A stretch of 6,150 nt of DNA. It comes from Nanobdellota archaeon (GTDB lineage: Archaea > Nanobdellota > Nanobdellia > Woesearchaeales > B3-WOES). The DNA is taken from positions 1-6,150 of the forward strand of contig JAGLZG010000252.1 in NCBI GenBank assembly GCA_023131705.1, given 5' to 3'. The notes beneath the pieces are model-generated. The model searched no databases. It was not told where the DNA came from and saw only the letters and a list, made by a program, of their open reading frames with translations. Position 1 is the stretch's first letter; the number at the start of each line of letters is the position of its first letter. Below are positions 1-5,950 of the stretch, one piece after another. The position numbers were made by a program, and so were the translations under genes.

Positions 1-416
1 AATTATATATTGTTAATGCCGGAAAAGAGCTCATAGCAGAAGAGGCAATAGTTGAGGAGATAAAAAAAGATAAAAGAGTTACAATTATGAATGGTACTGG
101 TGTAAAAGAGATAAAAGGAGATAAATTTGTTAATGAAGTTGTTTTGAATGATGGAAATAGTTTAAATGTAAGTGGTGTTTTTGTTGATATTGGATTTACA
201 CCTAAAACAGAGCTTTCAAAACAGTTAGGAGTGGAAACAGATAAGACAGGTTATATTATTGTTGATGGGGCAATGAAAACAAATGTTAAAGGCGTTTATG
301 CTGCTGGTGATATAACAACAGGCTCTAATAATATAAGGCAGCTTGTAACAAAGGCAGGAGAAGGATGTATTGCTGCAACTTCTGCTTACAATGAGTTGAA
401 AAAGGTGGGAAGATGA
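1..416 (+). CDS. trxB: Thioredoxin reductase-like FAD/NAD(P)-dependent oxidoreductase, C-terminal part (5' end outside window)
   Basis: Partial flavoprotein of the thioredoxin reductase family, which passes electrons from a reduced nicotinamide (or other donor) through FAD to a thioredoxin-type disulfide in the cytoplasm. The first complete codon is at position 3 and the frame is open to the window edge, so the gene starts upstream; the ATG at 87 is internal. What is visible is the end of the nucleotide-binding domain (through about nt 100), the GVFVDIGFTPKT segment (about nt 174-209), and the C-terminal FAD-binding motif GVYAAGDITTG (nt 291-323, Asp codon 309-311) followed by QLVTKAGEGCIAA, typical of the family. 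The CxxC redox site would lie upstream and cannot be checked. In the place of the HRRxxxR motif that grips the NADPH 2'-phosphate, the sequence reads NAGKELI (nt 15-35), so NADPH use is doubtful. The stop overlaps the next gene by ATGA. A related flavoprotein such as a ferredoxin-linked reductase remains possible. Confidence 0.85.
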   Translation, partial: LYIVNAGKELIAEEAIVEEIKKDKRVTIMNGTGVKEIKGDKFVNEVVLNDGNSLNVSGVFVDIGFTPKTELSKQLGVETDKTGYIIVDGAMKTNVKGVYAAGDITTGSNNIRQLVTKAGEGCIAATSAYNELKKVGR

Positions 417-901
417 ATGGGCTTACAAAAGTAAATAAAGAATTAGAAAGGTTAACAGAACATTATAACAGCCATAAACCAACAAATAACAAGGAAAAAA
501 TAAATAGCAATAAAGAAACAGAGAGTAATAAAGAAATAGATGGCAAGAAAAAAACATTTTGCAGTTCTTTTGATATTGGTAAGGTTAGAACTTATACTCA
601 ACTAAATGGAATGGATGGAAATAAAATAGCAAATAAAATGGATGAAGAACTGGATATAATATATAATTGTGCTGCGTGGGGGAAATCAATTATAGGTGTA
701 AGAAAAATAATTAAGAGATGTTATGATAACCCTGGGGGCTGTCCCTATAATATTGCACAACAAAGAATTAATGGCAATGAAAAACCAAACTCAAAAAATA
801 TTGTTGCATTAGGGATTGATGATATCAGCGATAATGTTAGAGATGTCGGAGTTGGAACAGCCAGCAATGGTCTTTTGAGTAAAATCATAAGTTTTTTTTA
901 A
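413..901 (+). CDS. Hypothetical protein, 162 aa, Asn/Lys-rich N-terminal half
   Basis: I do not recognise this protein. Its start ATG overlaps the TGA of the flavoprotein gene, and a GGTG core at 404-407 (AAGGTGG) sits five bases before it, so both coupling and a Shine-Dalgarno support the start. Residues 1-20 look helical. Residues 22-48 are a low-complexity, probably disordered Asn/Lys/Glu stretch with NKE repeated three times. Residues 49-162 look more folded and carry four cysteines (C50, C86, C103, C110), the last two in the motif RCYDNPGGCPYN. No signal peptide or membrane segment is visible, so a cytoplasmic location is likely. The gene ends in a T8 run (892-899) encoding the terminal Phe-Phe and leading into TAA. 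One base later the zinc-ribbon gene starts. Tight packing in a one-direction gene series argues that it is real; function is unknown. Confidence 0.7.
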   Translation: MNGLTKVNKELERLTEHYNSHKPTNNKEKINSNKETESNKEIDGKKKTFCSSFDIGKVRTYTQLNGMDGNKIANKMDEELDIIYNCAAWGKSIIGVRKIIKRCYDNPGGCPYNIAQQRINGNEKPNSKNIVALGIDDISDNVRDVGVGTASNGLLSKIISFF

Positions 902-902
902 G

Positions 903-1082
903 ATGACAGATAATTTTAAAAAAGAGATTGGTAAAACACCAAAACAGGGCATAGAAATAGAAAAAATAGCATCTGTAATCAAGAGATGCCCTAAATGCCA
1001 TAATTTAAGCCTGGAGTTTGACAAGGAAAACAACAGGATTATATGCAAAAGATGCGGCTTTAGCCAGGATTTAATGAGGTGA
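903..1082 (+). CDS. Small four-cysteine zinc-ribbon protein, 59 aa
   Basis: A short gene running from ATG 903 to TGA 1080-1082, immediately after the preceding TAA (stop and start separated by one G). The product has a charged N-terminal helix-like part (residues 1-27) and a C-terminal zinc ribbon with two knuckles, CPKC (C29, C32) and CKRC (C48, C51), separated by 15 residues rich in beta-type sequence; the second continues as GFSQD. The frame is closed by TAA at 888-890, so ATG 903 is the first available start. No Shine-Dalgarno is seen in the T-rich bases before it, so translation probably depends on reinitiation after the upstream gene. Its last codons form the ribosome-binding site of the NYN gene, tying the two together. 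Such ribbons usually bind nucleic acid or partner proteins; here a partner role for the adjacent NYN protein is only a guess. Confidence 0.75.
   Translation: MTDNFKKEIGKTPKQGIEIEKIASVIKRCPKCHNLSLEFDKENNRIICKRCGFSQDLMR
1076..1082 (+). promoter_or_regulatory. Ribosome-binding site of the NYN gene
   Basis: GAGGTGA, a near-perfect complement to the archaeal 16S rRNA 3' end, lies six bases before ATG 1089 and overlaps the last codons and stop of the zinc-ribbon gene. It fixes the NYN start and is the strongest Shine-Dalgarno in the window, suggesting that this gene is translated efficiently on its own. Confidence 0.75.
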
Positions 1083-1088
1083 ATTTAT

Positions 1089-1595
1089 ATGACCATAAAA
1101 CATAAAAATCAGAGAGTAGGAGTTTTTGTTGATGTCCAGAATTTATATTATTCTGCAAAAAAATTATATAATGCAAAGGTTAATTTTAAGGAGATTCTTA
1201 AAGAATCAGTTGCATTAAGGAAGTTGATAAGGGCTTTTGCCTATGTTATAAAAGCTGATGTCAAGGATGAGGGTAATTTTTTTGATGTGCTTGAAAAAAT
1301 GGGTTATGATATAAGGGCAAAGGATTTACAGGTATTTTATGGAGGACATAAAAAAGGGGACTGGGATGTTGGCATTGCAATGGATATTGTTAAATTAGCT
1401 CCAAAACTTGATGTTATTGTGATAGTAAGCGGTGATGGCGACTATGTCCCTTTGGTTGAGCATGCACAGTCTGTTGGATGCAGAGTAGAGGGGATGGCTT
1501 TTGGAAAAAGCTCTTCAACAAAACTAAAAGAGGCTTGTGACGAGTTTATTGATTTGGATAAGAATACTAAAAGATTTTTAATAAAATCAAGATAA
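1089..1595 (+). CDS. NYN domain protein (LabA/DUF88-like putative ribonuclease), 168 aa
   Basis: A single-domain NYN protein of the PIN-like nuclease superfamily; family members are generally metal-dependent ribonucleases of the cytoplasm. The sequence shows the expected acidic pocket: FVDVQN near the N-terminus (D15, N18), KKGDWDVGIAMD in the middle (D91, D93, D99), and VSGDGDYVP late (D116, D118). The final part, GCRVEGMAFG followed by KLKEACDEFIDLD, matches the usual last strand and helix of LabA/DUF88 proteins. The 168-aa length is ordinary for a stand-alone NYN protein and all key aspartates are present, so it should be active. The start follows a strong GAGGTGA. The gene sits between a zinc-ribbon gene and an exported cysteine-rich protein. 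The ribbon could supply RNA-binding capacity that this minimal nuclease lacks, but that is inference. Substrate unknown. Confidence 0.88.
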   Translation: MTIKHKNQRVGVFVDVQNLYYSAKKLYNAKVNFKEILKESVALRKLIRAFAYVIKADVKDEGNFFDVLEKMGYDIRAKDLQVFYGGHKKGDWDVGIAMDIVKLAPKLDVIVIVSGDGDYVPLVEHAQSVGCRVEGMAFGKSSSTKLKEACDEFIDLDKNTKRFLIKSR

Positions 1596-1608
1596 AGGGG
1601 TAGTTGAA

Positions 1609-1890
1609 ATGAAGAGAATAATAATAGCTATTTTAACATTAGCGATTCTTTTGCTTTTAATAGGTTGTGAAGATAATAAAGCAGATGATATTCCAGCAGA
1701 GCTAAAATGTGAAAAAGATGCAGATTGCGTTGCTGCAAGCTGTTGTCATCCGGATTCCTGCGTTAATGTAAACTTTAAGCAGGATTGTGAAAGAGTGATG
1801 TGCACAATGGAGTGCAAACCTGGAACAATGGATTGCGGCCAGGGAAGATGTGTTTGTGAAAATAATAAATGTGTTGCTAAGATAGAATGA
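1609..1890 (+). CDS. Small exported cysteine-rich putative lipoprotein, 93 aa
   Basis: The protein opens with Lys-Arg and a strongly hydrophobic stretch (residues 4-19) ending in LLLIGC, a lipobox-like site that would make C20 the lipid-modified N-terminus of the mature protein. An uncleaved membrane anchor is the alternative. The remaining 73 residues carry 12 further cysteines (34, 40, 45, 46, 51, 60, 65, 69, 76, 81, 83, 88), an even number compatible with six disulfides in a small knotted fold. Characteristic pieces are CEKDADC, SCCHPDSC and DCGQGRCVCENNKC. This spacing resembles archaeal eight-cysteine-cluster proteins I recall, but I cannot name the family firmly. GGGG at 1597-1600 lies eight bases before the ATG as a modest ribosome site. 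Its TGA overlaps the protease start by ATGA, so the two exported products are made together. It might be a chaperone, inhibitor or partner of the protease, which is speculative. Confidence 0.75.
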   Translation: MKRIIIAILTLAILLLLIGCEDNKADDIPAELKCEKDADCVAASCCHPDSCVNVNFKQDCERVMCTMECKPGTMDCGQGRCVCENNKCVAKIE

Positions 1891-4800
1891 ACAAAAAGAT
1901 ATTATTCATAATAATTTTTTTACTTGTTATTAATTTAGGAATAGCTGTAAATAAAAATATAGATTCAAACAAAAAAGTATATCTAAAATCAAGACAAATT
2001 TCAGATGAATCATTGGATATAAAAAACATTCAAACAATTAATCAAACAAAACACTATATTATCCAACTTGATCATATTCCTTCAAAAGAAGAAATAAAAG
2101 AACTAAAAAAGAATGGAATAGTTTTACTTGATTATATTCCAGATAACGCCTGGTTTGTTTCTGTTAAGCAAGATTCATCAATAGATAAAATAAAAGGTAT
2201 TAATTTTTTAGACAATATAATCGCAATAGATAAAAAACCATCTAGCTTTAACAGTGAAATTGAAAATGAATGTGAAGATTGTCTTATAGATATAAATATC
2301 TTATTTTTTGAAGATGTAACAAAAGAAGCAGCAGAAGGTATAATAAATAAGTATGGTATTATAAACCATACAGGTATTGATAATAACTGGATAATATCTA
2401 TACCTAAAAGTTCTATTGAGTCTATCCTAAATGAAGACTCTACTCAATGGATTGAAACAGCTTATAAAGAAAAAACAGTTATGAATAATGGTTCAAGGAT
2501 TGCAGCCAGTGTTAATACAGTTCAGGTTGCACCTTATGATTTAAATGGTTCTGGAGTTGTTGTTGCAGAGTGGGATGAAGGATGGGCTGAACAAACACAT
2601 GGAGACCTCGTTGGGAGAGTTAAAAGAGGTGACTCTGGTTATATCGACAGGAATCATGGCACCCATGTTGCAGGAACTATGATTGGAAGTGGTGCTAATA
2701 GTGGTGGAACATATAGAGGAATGGCTCCTAATGCAACTTTGATTACATATGAATGGCCTGATTCACAAAATGAATTATATTCTGAAACTAATGACTCAAT
2801 ACTAAATAGATCTGTACTTTCACAAAACTCTTGGGGTTGGGCTATTGAAAGCTGGCGTGGTAATTGTGGTTTGCTTGGAGATTATGATATTTGGTCTAGT
2901 TATTATGATACCATAATAAGGAGCAGTACGCCTCTCGATGATATGATAAATGTTATTTTCTCAGCAGGAAATAGTGGTTCTGGAGCTTATGGATGTCCTG
3001 CAGGATATAACACAACTTCAGGTCCTGGTGGAACTGCAAAAAATGTTATTACAGTAGGAAACTTAAATTCAGACACATTAGGAATATCAGCTTCTAGCAG
3101 CAGAGGCCCTACAGATGATGGGAGAATTAAACCAGATATTACTGCAGCCGGAGATGAAGTTGGAGGAGATGGTGGAATTTGGTCTACAATAACAGGTAAT
3201 ACTTATGGTGGTATGACAGGAACATCAATGGCCTCACCTGCTGTTTCAGGAATTATAGCTTTGATGCATGAGCATTATAGAAATTACAATAGTAATCAAA
3301 ACCCAGTTCCAGCTTTAGTTAAAGGTATATTAATTCATACAGCACAAGATTTAGGAAATACTGGTCCAGATTACATATATGGATGGGGATTAGTTAATGC
3401 CACCAAGGCAATGGACTACATAACTAATGATACAACTAAAGATTTATTTTTTTCAAATAATATAACAAGCCAAGGAAACAATAAAACATATACCTTTGAA
3501 TTACCAGATGGAAAAGACGAGCTTAAAATAACTCTTGTATGGAGTGACTATAAAGGGACTGTGGGGGCAGCAAAAATGTTGATAAATGATTTAGATTTAA
3601 TAGTTACAAATTCAAGTGGAGATAGATTCTATCCTTGGACTTTGGATAAAGATAATCCTGCAAATAATGCTGTACAAACTCAAAAAGACACTATTAATAA
3701 TGTTGAACAAGTTTATGTTTCAAATCCTGGTGCAGGTGTATGGACAGTTATTGTTAATGGCTCATCTGTTCCGCAGCCTAGTCAGGAATTTTCATTAATT
3801 ACAAGTATAAATGATGAAGCAGCACCTTCCATAAGTATAATTTCTCCTCAAAACACTAATTATCCCTCCACAGTAAACCTGAATTACACTGCAACAGACA
3901 CAAATTTGGACAGTTGCTGGTTCACAAACACAAGCAATGAAAACCAGACTTTATCTAACTGCGATAATACAACAATAACCGGGTTAACACAAGGTGATTA
4001 TAATATAACAGTGTATGCAAATGATACCTATGGAAACATAAATGCAGAGAATGTTTCTTTTAGTGTAGACACAACCTATCCTTCAATAGATTATGATAAC
4101 CTAACAGAAGCTAACTATACAAATAAATCTCAAACTTATATTGAGATTAATGTAACATGGACAGAAACTAATTTTGCAAATATAACATGGAATATAAACG
4201 GAACAGAATATATCAATATAACTGCTGTTTATAATTATAATAAAACCTCATTAAGTGATGGAAATTATAGTTATAATGTAACAATTTGTGATAAAGCCAA
4301 TAACTGCAATACAACTGAAACAAGATTGATTATATTAGATACCTTAAGTCCTCAGATAGAATTCAGCTCTGGAACAGAAGCAAACTATACGAATAAAAGC
4401 CAAACTTGGATTTATTCAAATATTACTTTGTCTGAGCTATATGTTAAGAATGTTACATGGAATATAAATGGGACAGAAAGAGTGTATAATACCACTGCTT
4501 ACAGCCATAATGAAACTGGCTTATCGGATGGAAATTATAGTTATAATGTAACAAGCTGTGATTATAGTGGTAATTGTAATTCCAGCGAAACTAGGTTGAT
4601 TGTTTTAGACACAACAGCACCTTATAATGTTTCGGGATTAACAAACACATCGACAAATGACATATTTATATCCCTAAACTGGAATGCTGCAGCAGATAAT
4701 GGTTCTGGAGTCAAAAAATATATTATCTACAGAAACAATACAAATATTGCTAATACAACTTCAACGGGATATAATGATAGTGGTTTAAGCGGTTCAACAT

Positions 4801-5927
4801 CATACCTTTATAATGTATCTGCTTTTGATTATGCGGGAAATGAGGGCTTAGCTAATGCCAGTTTGATTGTTAATACAAGTGAAGATGTAACCCCACCAAT
4901 AATAAGCAATGTTTTAAACACCACTATAACAACTTCCGGAGCAACCATTAGCTGGTCAACTAATGAGAATGCTAATTCAAGTGTTTATTATTCCACTAAT
5001 AGTTCAAATTTAAATCTCACAAAAGATGATTCAACACTAAATACATCACATTCAATAAGTTTAACTGGATTATCAGCAAGTACTACCTATTTTTATAAAG
5101 TCGGGTCATTTGATGCAGCAGGTAATTCTGCAAATTCATCAATATATAATTTTACAACATCCAGTAGTGATCCTCCTAGTAGTGGTGGAGGAGGTGGAGG
5201 TGGCGGCAGTTCAACTACTGCTACAAACATAGCCTTAACAACAACACCAACAATACATACAGGATTAAGGAGAAATACTAAACTTGTTTTTAGTGCTGGG
5301 AGTGGTACACATACACTAAAAATCAGCAAAGTGGACAGAGATAAGGTTGATTTTGTATTAACATCAGACCCTATCAAATTTACACTAGCTGTCGGGGAAG
5401 AGAAAATAATAGATATTGGTTCAGATGAAAAACTTTATGTTAAGCTGAACAGCATAAAAAGCAGAAATGCTGATATTACATTAAAGAATATAGTTAAAAA
5501 AACTATATTGCCTATGATTAAATTACCTGCTGCTGCAACAACTTATGAGGAAAAAGAACCTGAAGAAGTTAAGGTGGAGATTCCTGTTTGCAATAATAAC
5601 AGCATATGCGAGGATAATGAAACAATTGAAAACTGTCCTAGTGACTGTAAAAAAGTTCCTCCTAAAAAAGCCAATATGATATTCCTGATAATGCCTCTTG
5701 CAGTGGCAGTCATCATCATTTTAGTCTTAACAGTTAAAAAGATTAAACAGGGCACTAGAAGAGAATTTGAAAGATTAGAGGGATATATAGAACATATGCT
5801 TAAACAGGGTCATGAAGAAGAACATATAAAAAAAATATTAAGAAAAGCAGGATGGCATGAGCATCATATACATAAACATATAGAAAAGGTTAGGGGAAAA
5901 AGAAAAAATAATCCAAAACAATTATAA
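1887..5927 (+). CDS. Membrane-anchored subtilisin-like (S8) surface protease with glycosylated Ig/FN3 stalk, 1346 aa
   Basis: A secreted serine endopeptidase tethered to the cell surface. Order of parts: signal peptide (1-20); two inhibitor-like propeptide units (about 55-118 and 134-195); catalytic domain (about 215-512) with Asp230 (AEWDEGW), His257 (NHGTHVAGT), oxyanion Asn362 (SAGNSG) and nucleophile Ser447 (GTSMASP), all present; and a KP-43-like beta-sandwich (about 519-640; ITLVWSDY, LINDLDLIV, GVWTVIV). Then come an Ig-like unit (about 645-727), two tandem Ig-like repeats (728-907) and two FN3-like units (about 911-998 and 1003-1092). After these are Gly8 (1100-1107), a beta domain (about 1112-1205), a four-cysteine motif (1235-1254), a membrane helix (about 1263-1283) and a basic, His-rich cytosolic tail. 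About 44 N-X-S/T sequons crowd residues 660-1090. The start overlaps the lipoprotein stop and lacks a clear Shine-Dalgarno, so translation is probably coupled. The substrate is unknown; cell-surface processing or attack on host or neighbour proteins would fit. Confidence 0.92.
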   Translation: MNKKILFIIIFLLVINLGIAVNKNIDSNKKVYLKSRQISDESLDIKNIQTINQTKHYIIQLDHIPSKEEIKELKKNGIVLLDYIPDNAWFVSVKQDSSIDKIKGINFLDNIIAIDKKPSSFNSEIENECEDCLIDINILFFEDVTKEAAEGIINKYGIINHTGIDNNWIISIPKSSIESILNEDSTQWIETAYKEKTVMNNGSRIAASVNTVQVAPYDLNGSGVVVAEWDEGWAEQTHGDLVGRVKRGDSGYIDRNHGTHVAGTMIGSGANSGGTYRGMAPNATLITYEWPDSQNELYSETNDSILNRSVLSQNSWGWAIESWRGNCGLLGDYDIWSSYYDTIIRSSTPLDDMINVIFSAGNSGSGAYGCPAGYNTTSGPGGTAKNVITVGNLNSDTLGISASSSRGPTDDGRIKPDITAAGDEVGGDGGIWSTITGNTYGGMTGTSMASPAVSGIIALMHEHYRNYNSNQNPVPALVKGILIHTAQDLGNTGPDYIYGWGLVNATKAMDYITNDTTKDLFFSNNITSQGNNKTYTFELPDGKDELKITLVWSDYKGTVGAAKMLINDLDLIVTNSSGDRFYPWTLDKDNPANNAVQTQKDTINNVEQVYVSNPGAGVWTVIVNGSSVPQPSQEFSLITSINDEAAPSISIISPQNTNYPSTVNLNYTATDTNLDSCWFTNTSNENQTLSNCDNTTITGLTQGDYNITVYANDTYGNINAENVSFSVDTTYPSIDYDNLTEANYTNKSQTYIEINVTWTETNFANITWNINGTEYINITAVYNYNKTSLSDGNYSYNVTICDKANNCNTTETRLIILDTLSPQIEFSSGTEANYTNKSQTWIYSNITLSELYVKNVTWNINGTERVYNTTAYSHNETGLSDGNYSYNVTSCDYSGNCNSSETRLIVLDTTAPYNVSGLTNTSTNDIFISLNWNAAADNGSGVKKYIIYRNNTNIANTTSTGYNDSGLSGSTSYLYNVSAFDYAGNEGLANASLIVNTSEDVTPPIISNVLNTTITTSGATISWSTNENANSSVYYSTNSSNLNLTKDDSTLNTSHSISLTGLSASTTYFYKVGSFDAAGNSANSSIYNFTTSSSDPPSSGGGGGGGGSSTTATNIALTTTPTIHTGLRRNTKLVFSAGSGTHTLKISKVDRDKVDFVLTSDPIKFTLAVGEEKIIDIGSDEKLYVKLNSIKSRNADITLKNIVKKTILPMIKLPAAATTYEEKEPEEVKVEIPVCNNNSICEDNETIENCPSDCKKVPPKKANMIFLIMPLAVAVIIILVLTVKKIKQGTRREFERLEGYIEHMLKQGHEEEHIKKILRKAGWHEHHIHKHIEKVRGKRKNNPKQL
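4068..4607 (+). repeat. Two tandem 270-bp repeat units within the protease stalk
   Basis: Residues 728-817 and 818-907 of the protease are two copies of a 90-residue Ig-like unit in exact register, with no gap between them. Shared blocks include EANYTNKSQT (741 and 831), TWNINGTE, LSDGNYSYNVT (789 and 879), a CDxxxNC pair, and ETRLI(I/V)LDT. At DNA level a 28-base stretch at 4257-4284 is identical to 4527-4554, offset exactly 270 bases. Elsewhere the copies have diverged, so the duplication is not brand new. The flanking Ig-like unit (about 645-727) is a more distant copy. Confidence 0.9.
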
Positions 5928-5930
5928 ATA
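5922..5930 (+). promoter_or_regulatory. TATA box of a probably leaderless promoter for the helicase gene
   Basis: TTATAAATA overlaps the protease TAA stop. Its centre is about 25 bases before ATG 5951, the usual distance from an archaeal TATA box to the transcription start. No Shine-Dalgarno lies between it and the ATG, so transcription would begin at or next to the start codon and give a leaderless mRNA. In an AT-rich genome a TATA-like string can occur by chance, but spacing and the missing ribosome site agree. Confidence 0.55.
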
Positions 5931-5938
5931 AATCTGTG

Positions 5939-5948
5939 TTTTATTTTT
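5939..5948 (+). terminator. Possible oligo-T terminator after the protease gene
   Basis: TTTTATTTTT lies in the 23-base gap after the protease stop. Archaeal RNA polymerase can stop at T-rich runs without a hairpin, and no hairpin is visible here. The tract sits just before the helicase ATG, so termination of the upstream transcript would overlap the start of the next gene. The T content could equally be ordinary AT-rich spacer. Confidence 0.3.
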
Positions 5949-5950
5949 CT

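Noticed and set aside
809..1048. Minus-strand 79-codon open frame
   Set aside because: It lies opposite the end of the 162-aa gene and the zinc-ribbon gene, has no ribosome site or recognisable domain, and conflicts with a better supported coding strand.
1572..1590. TATA-like A/T string before the lipoprotein gene as an internal promoter
   Set aside because: It lies inside the coding end of the NYN gene in a generally AT-rich sequence, and a GGGG ribosome site follows, so a co-transcribed gene is the simpler reading.
3616..3798. Plus-strand 60-codon frame inside the protease gene
   Set aside because: It is an out-of-frame shadow of the KP-43-like beta domain, whose protein signature in the main frame is clear.
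4068..4607. CRISPR-like or mobile-element repeat
   Set aside because: The repeat unit is 270 bp, in frame, and encodes Ig-like domains with no short direct repeats and spacers, inverted ends or transposase nearby.
5184..5207. Glycine run as an assembly or sequencing artefact
   Set aside because: The codons are mixed (GGT, GGA, GGC) rather than one homopolymer, the frame continues cleanly, and such glycine linkers suit this position in the protein.
5093..5377. Minus-strand frame with a run of eight prolines
   Set aside because: The prolines are just the complement of the Gly8 codons of the protease; no start signal or domain supports it.
5543..5755. Minus-strand 70-codon frame with a hydrophobic segment
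   Set aside because: It mirrors the protease membrane helix and Cys motif region; there is no independent evidence for a gene.
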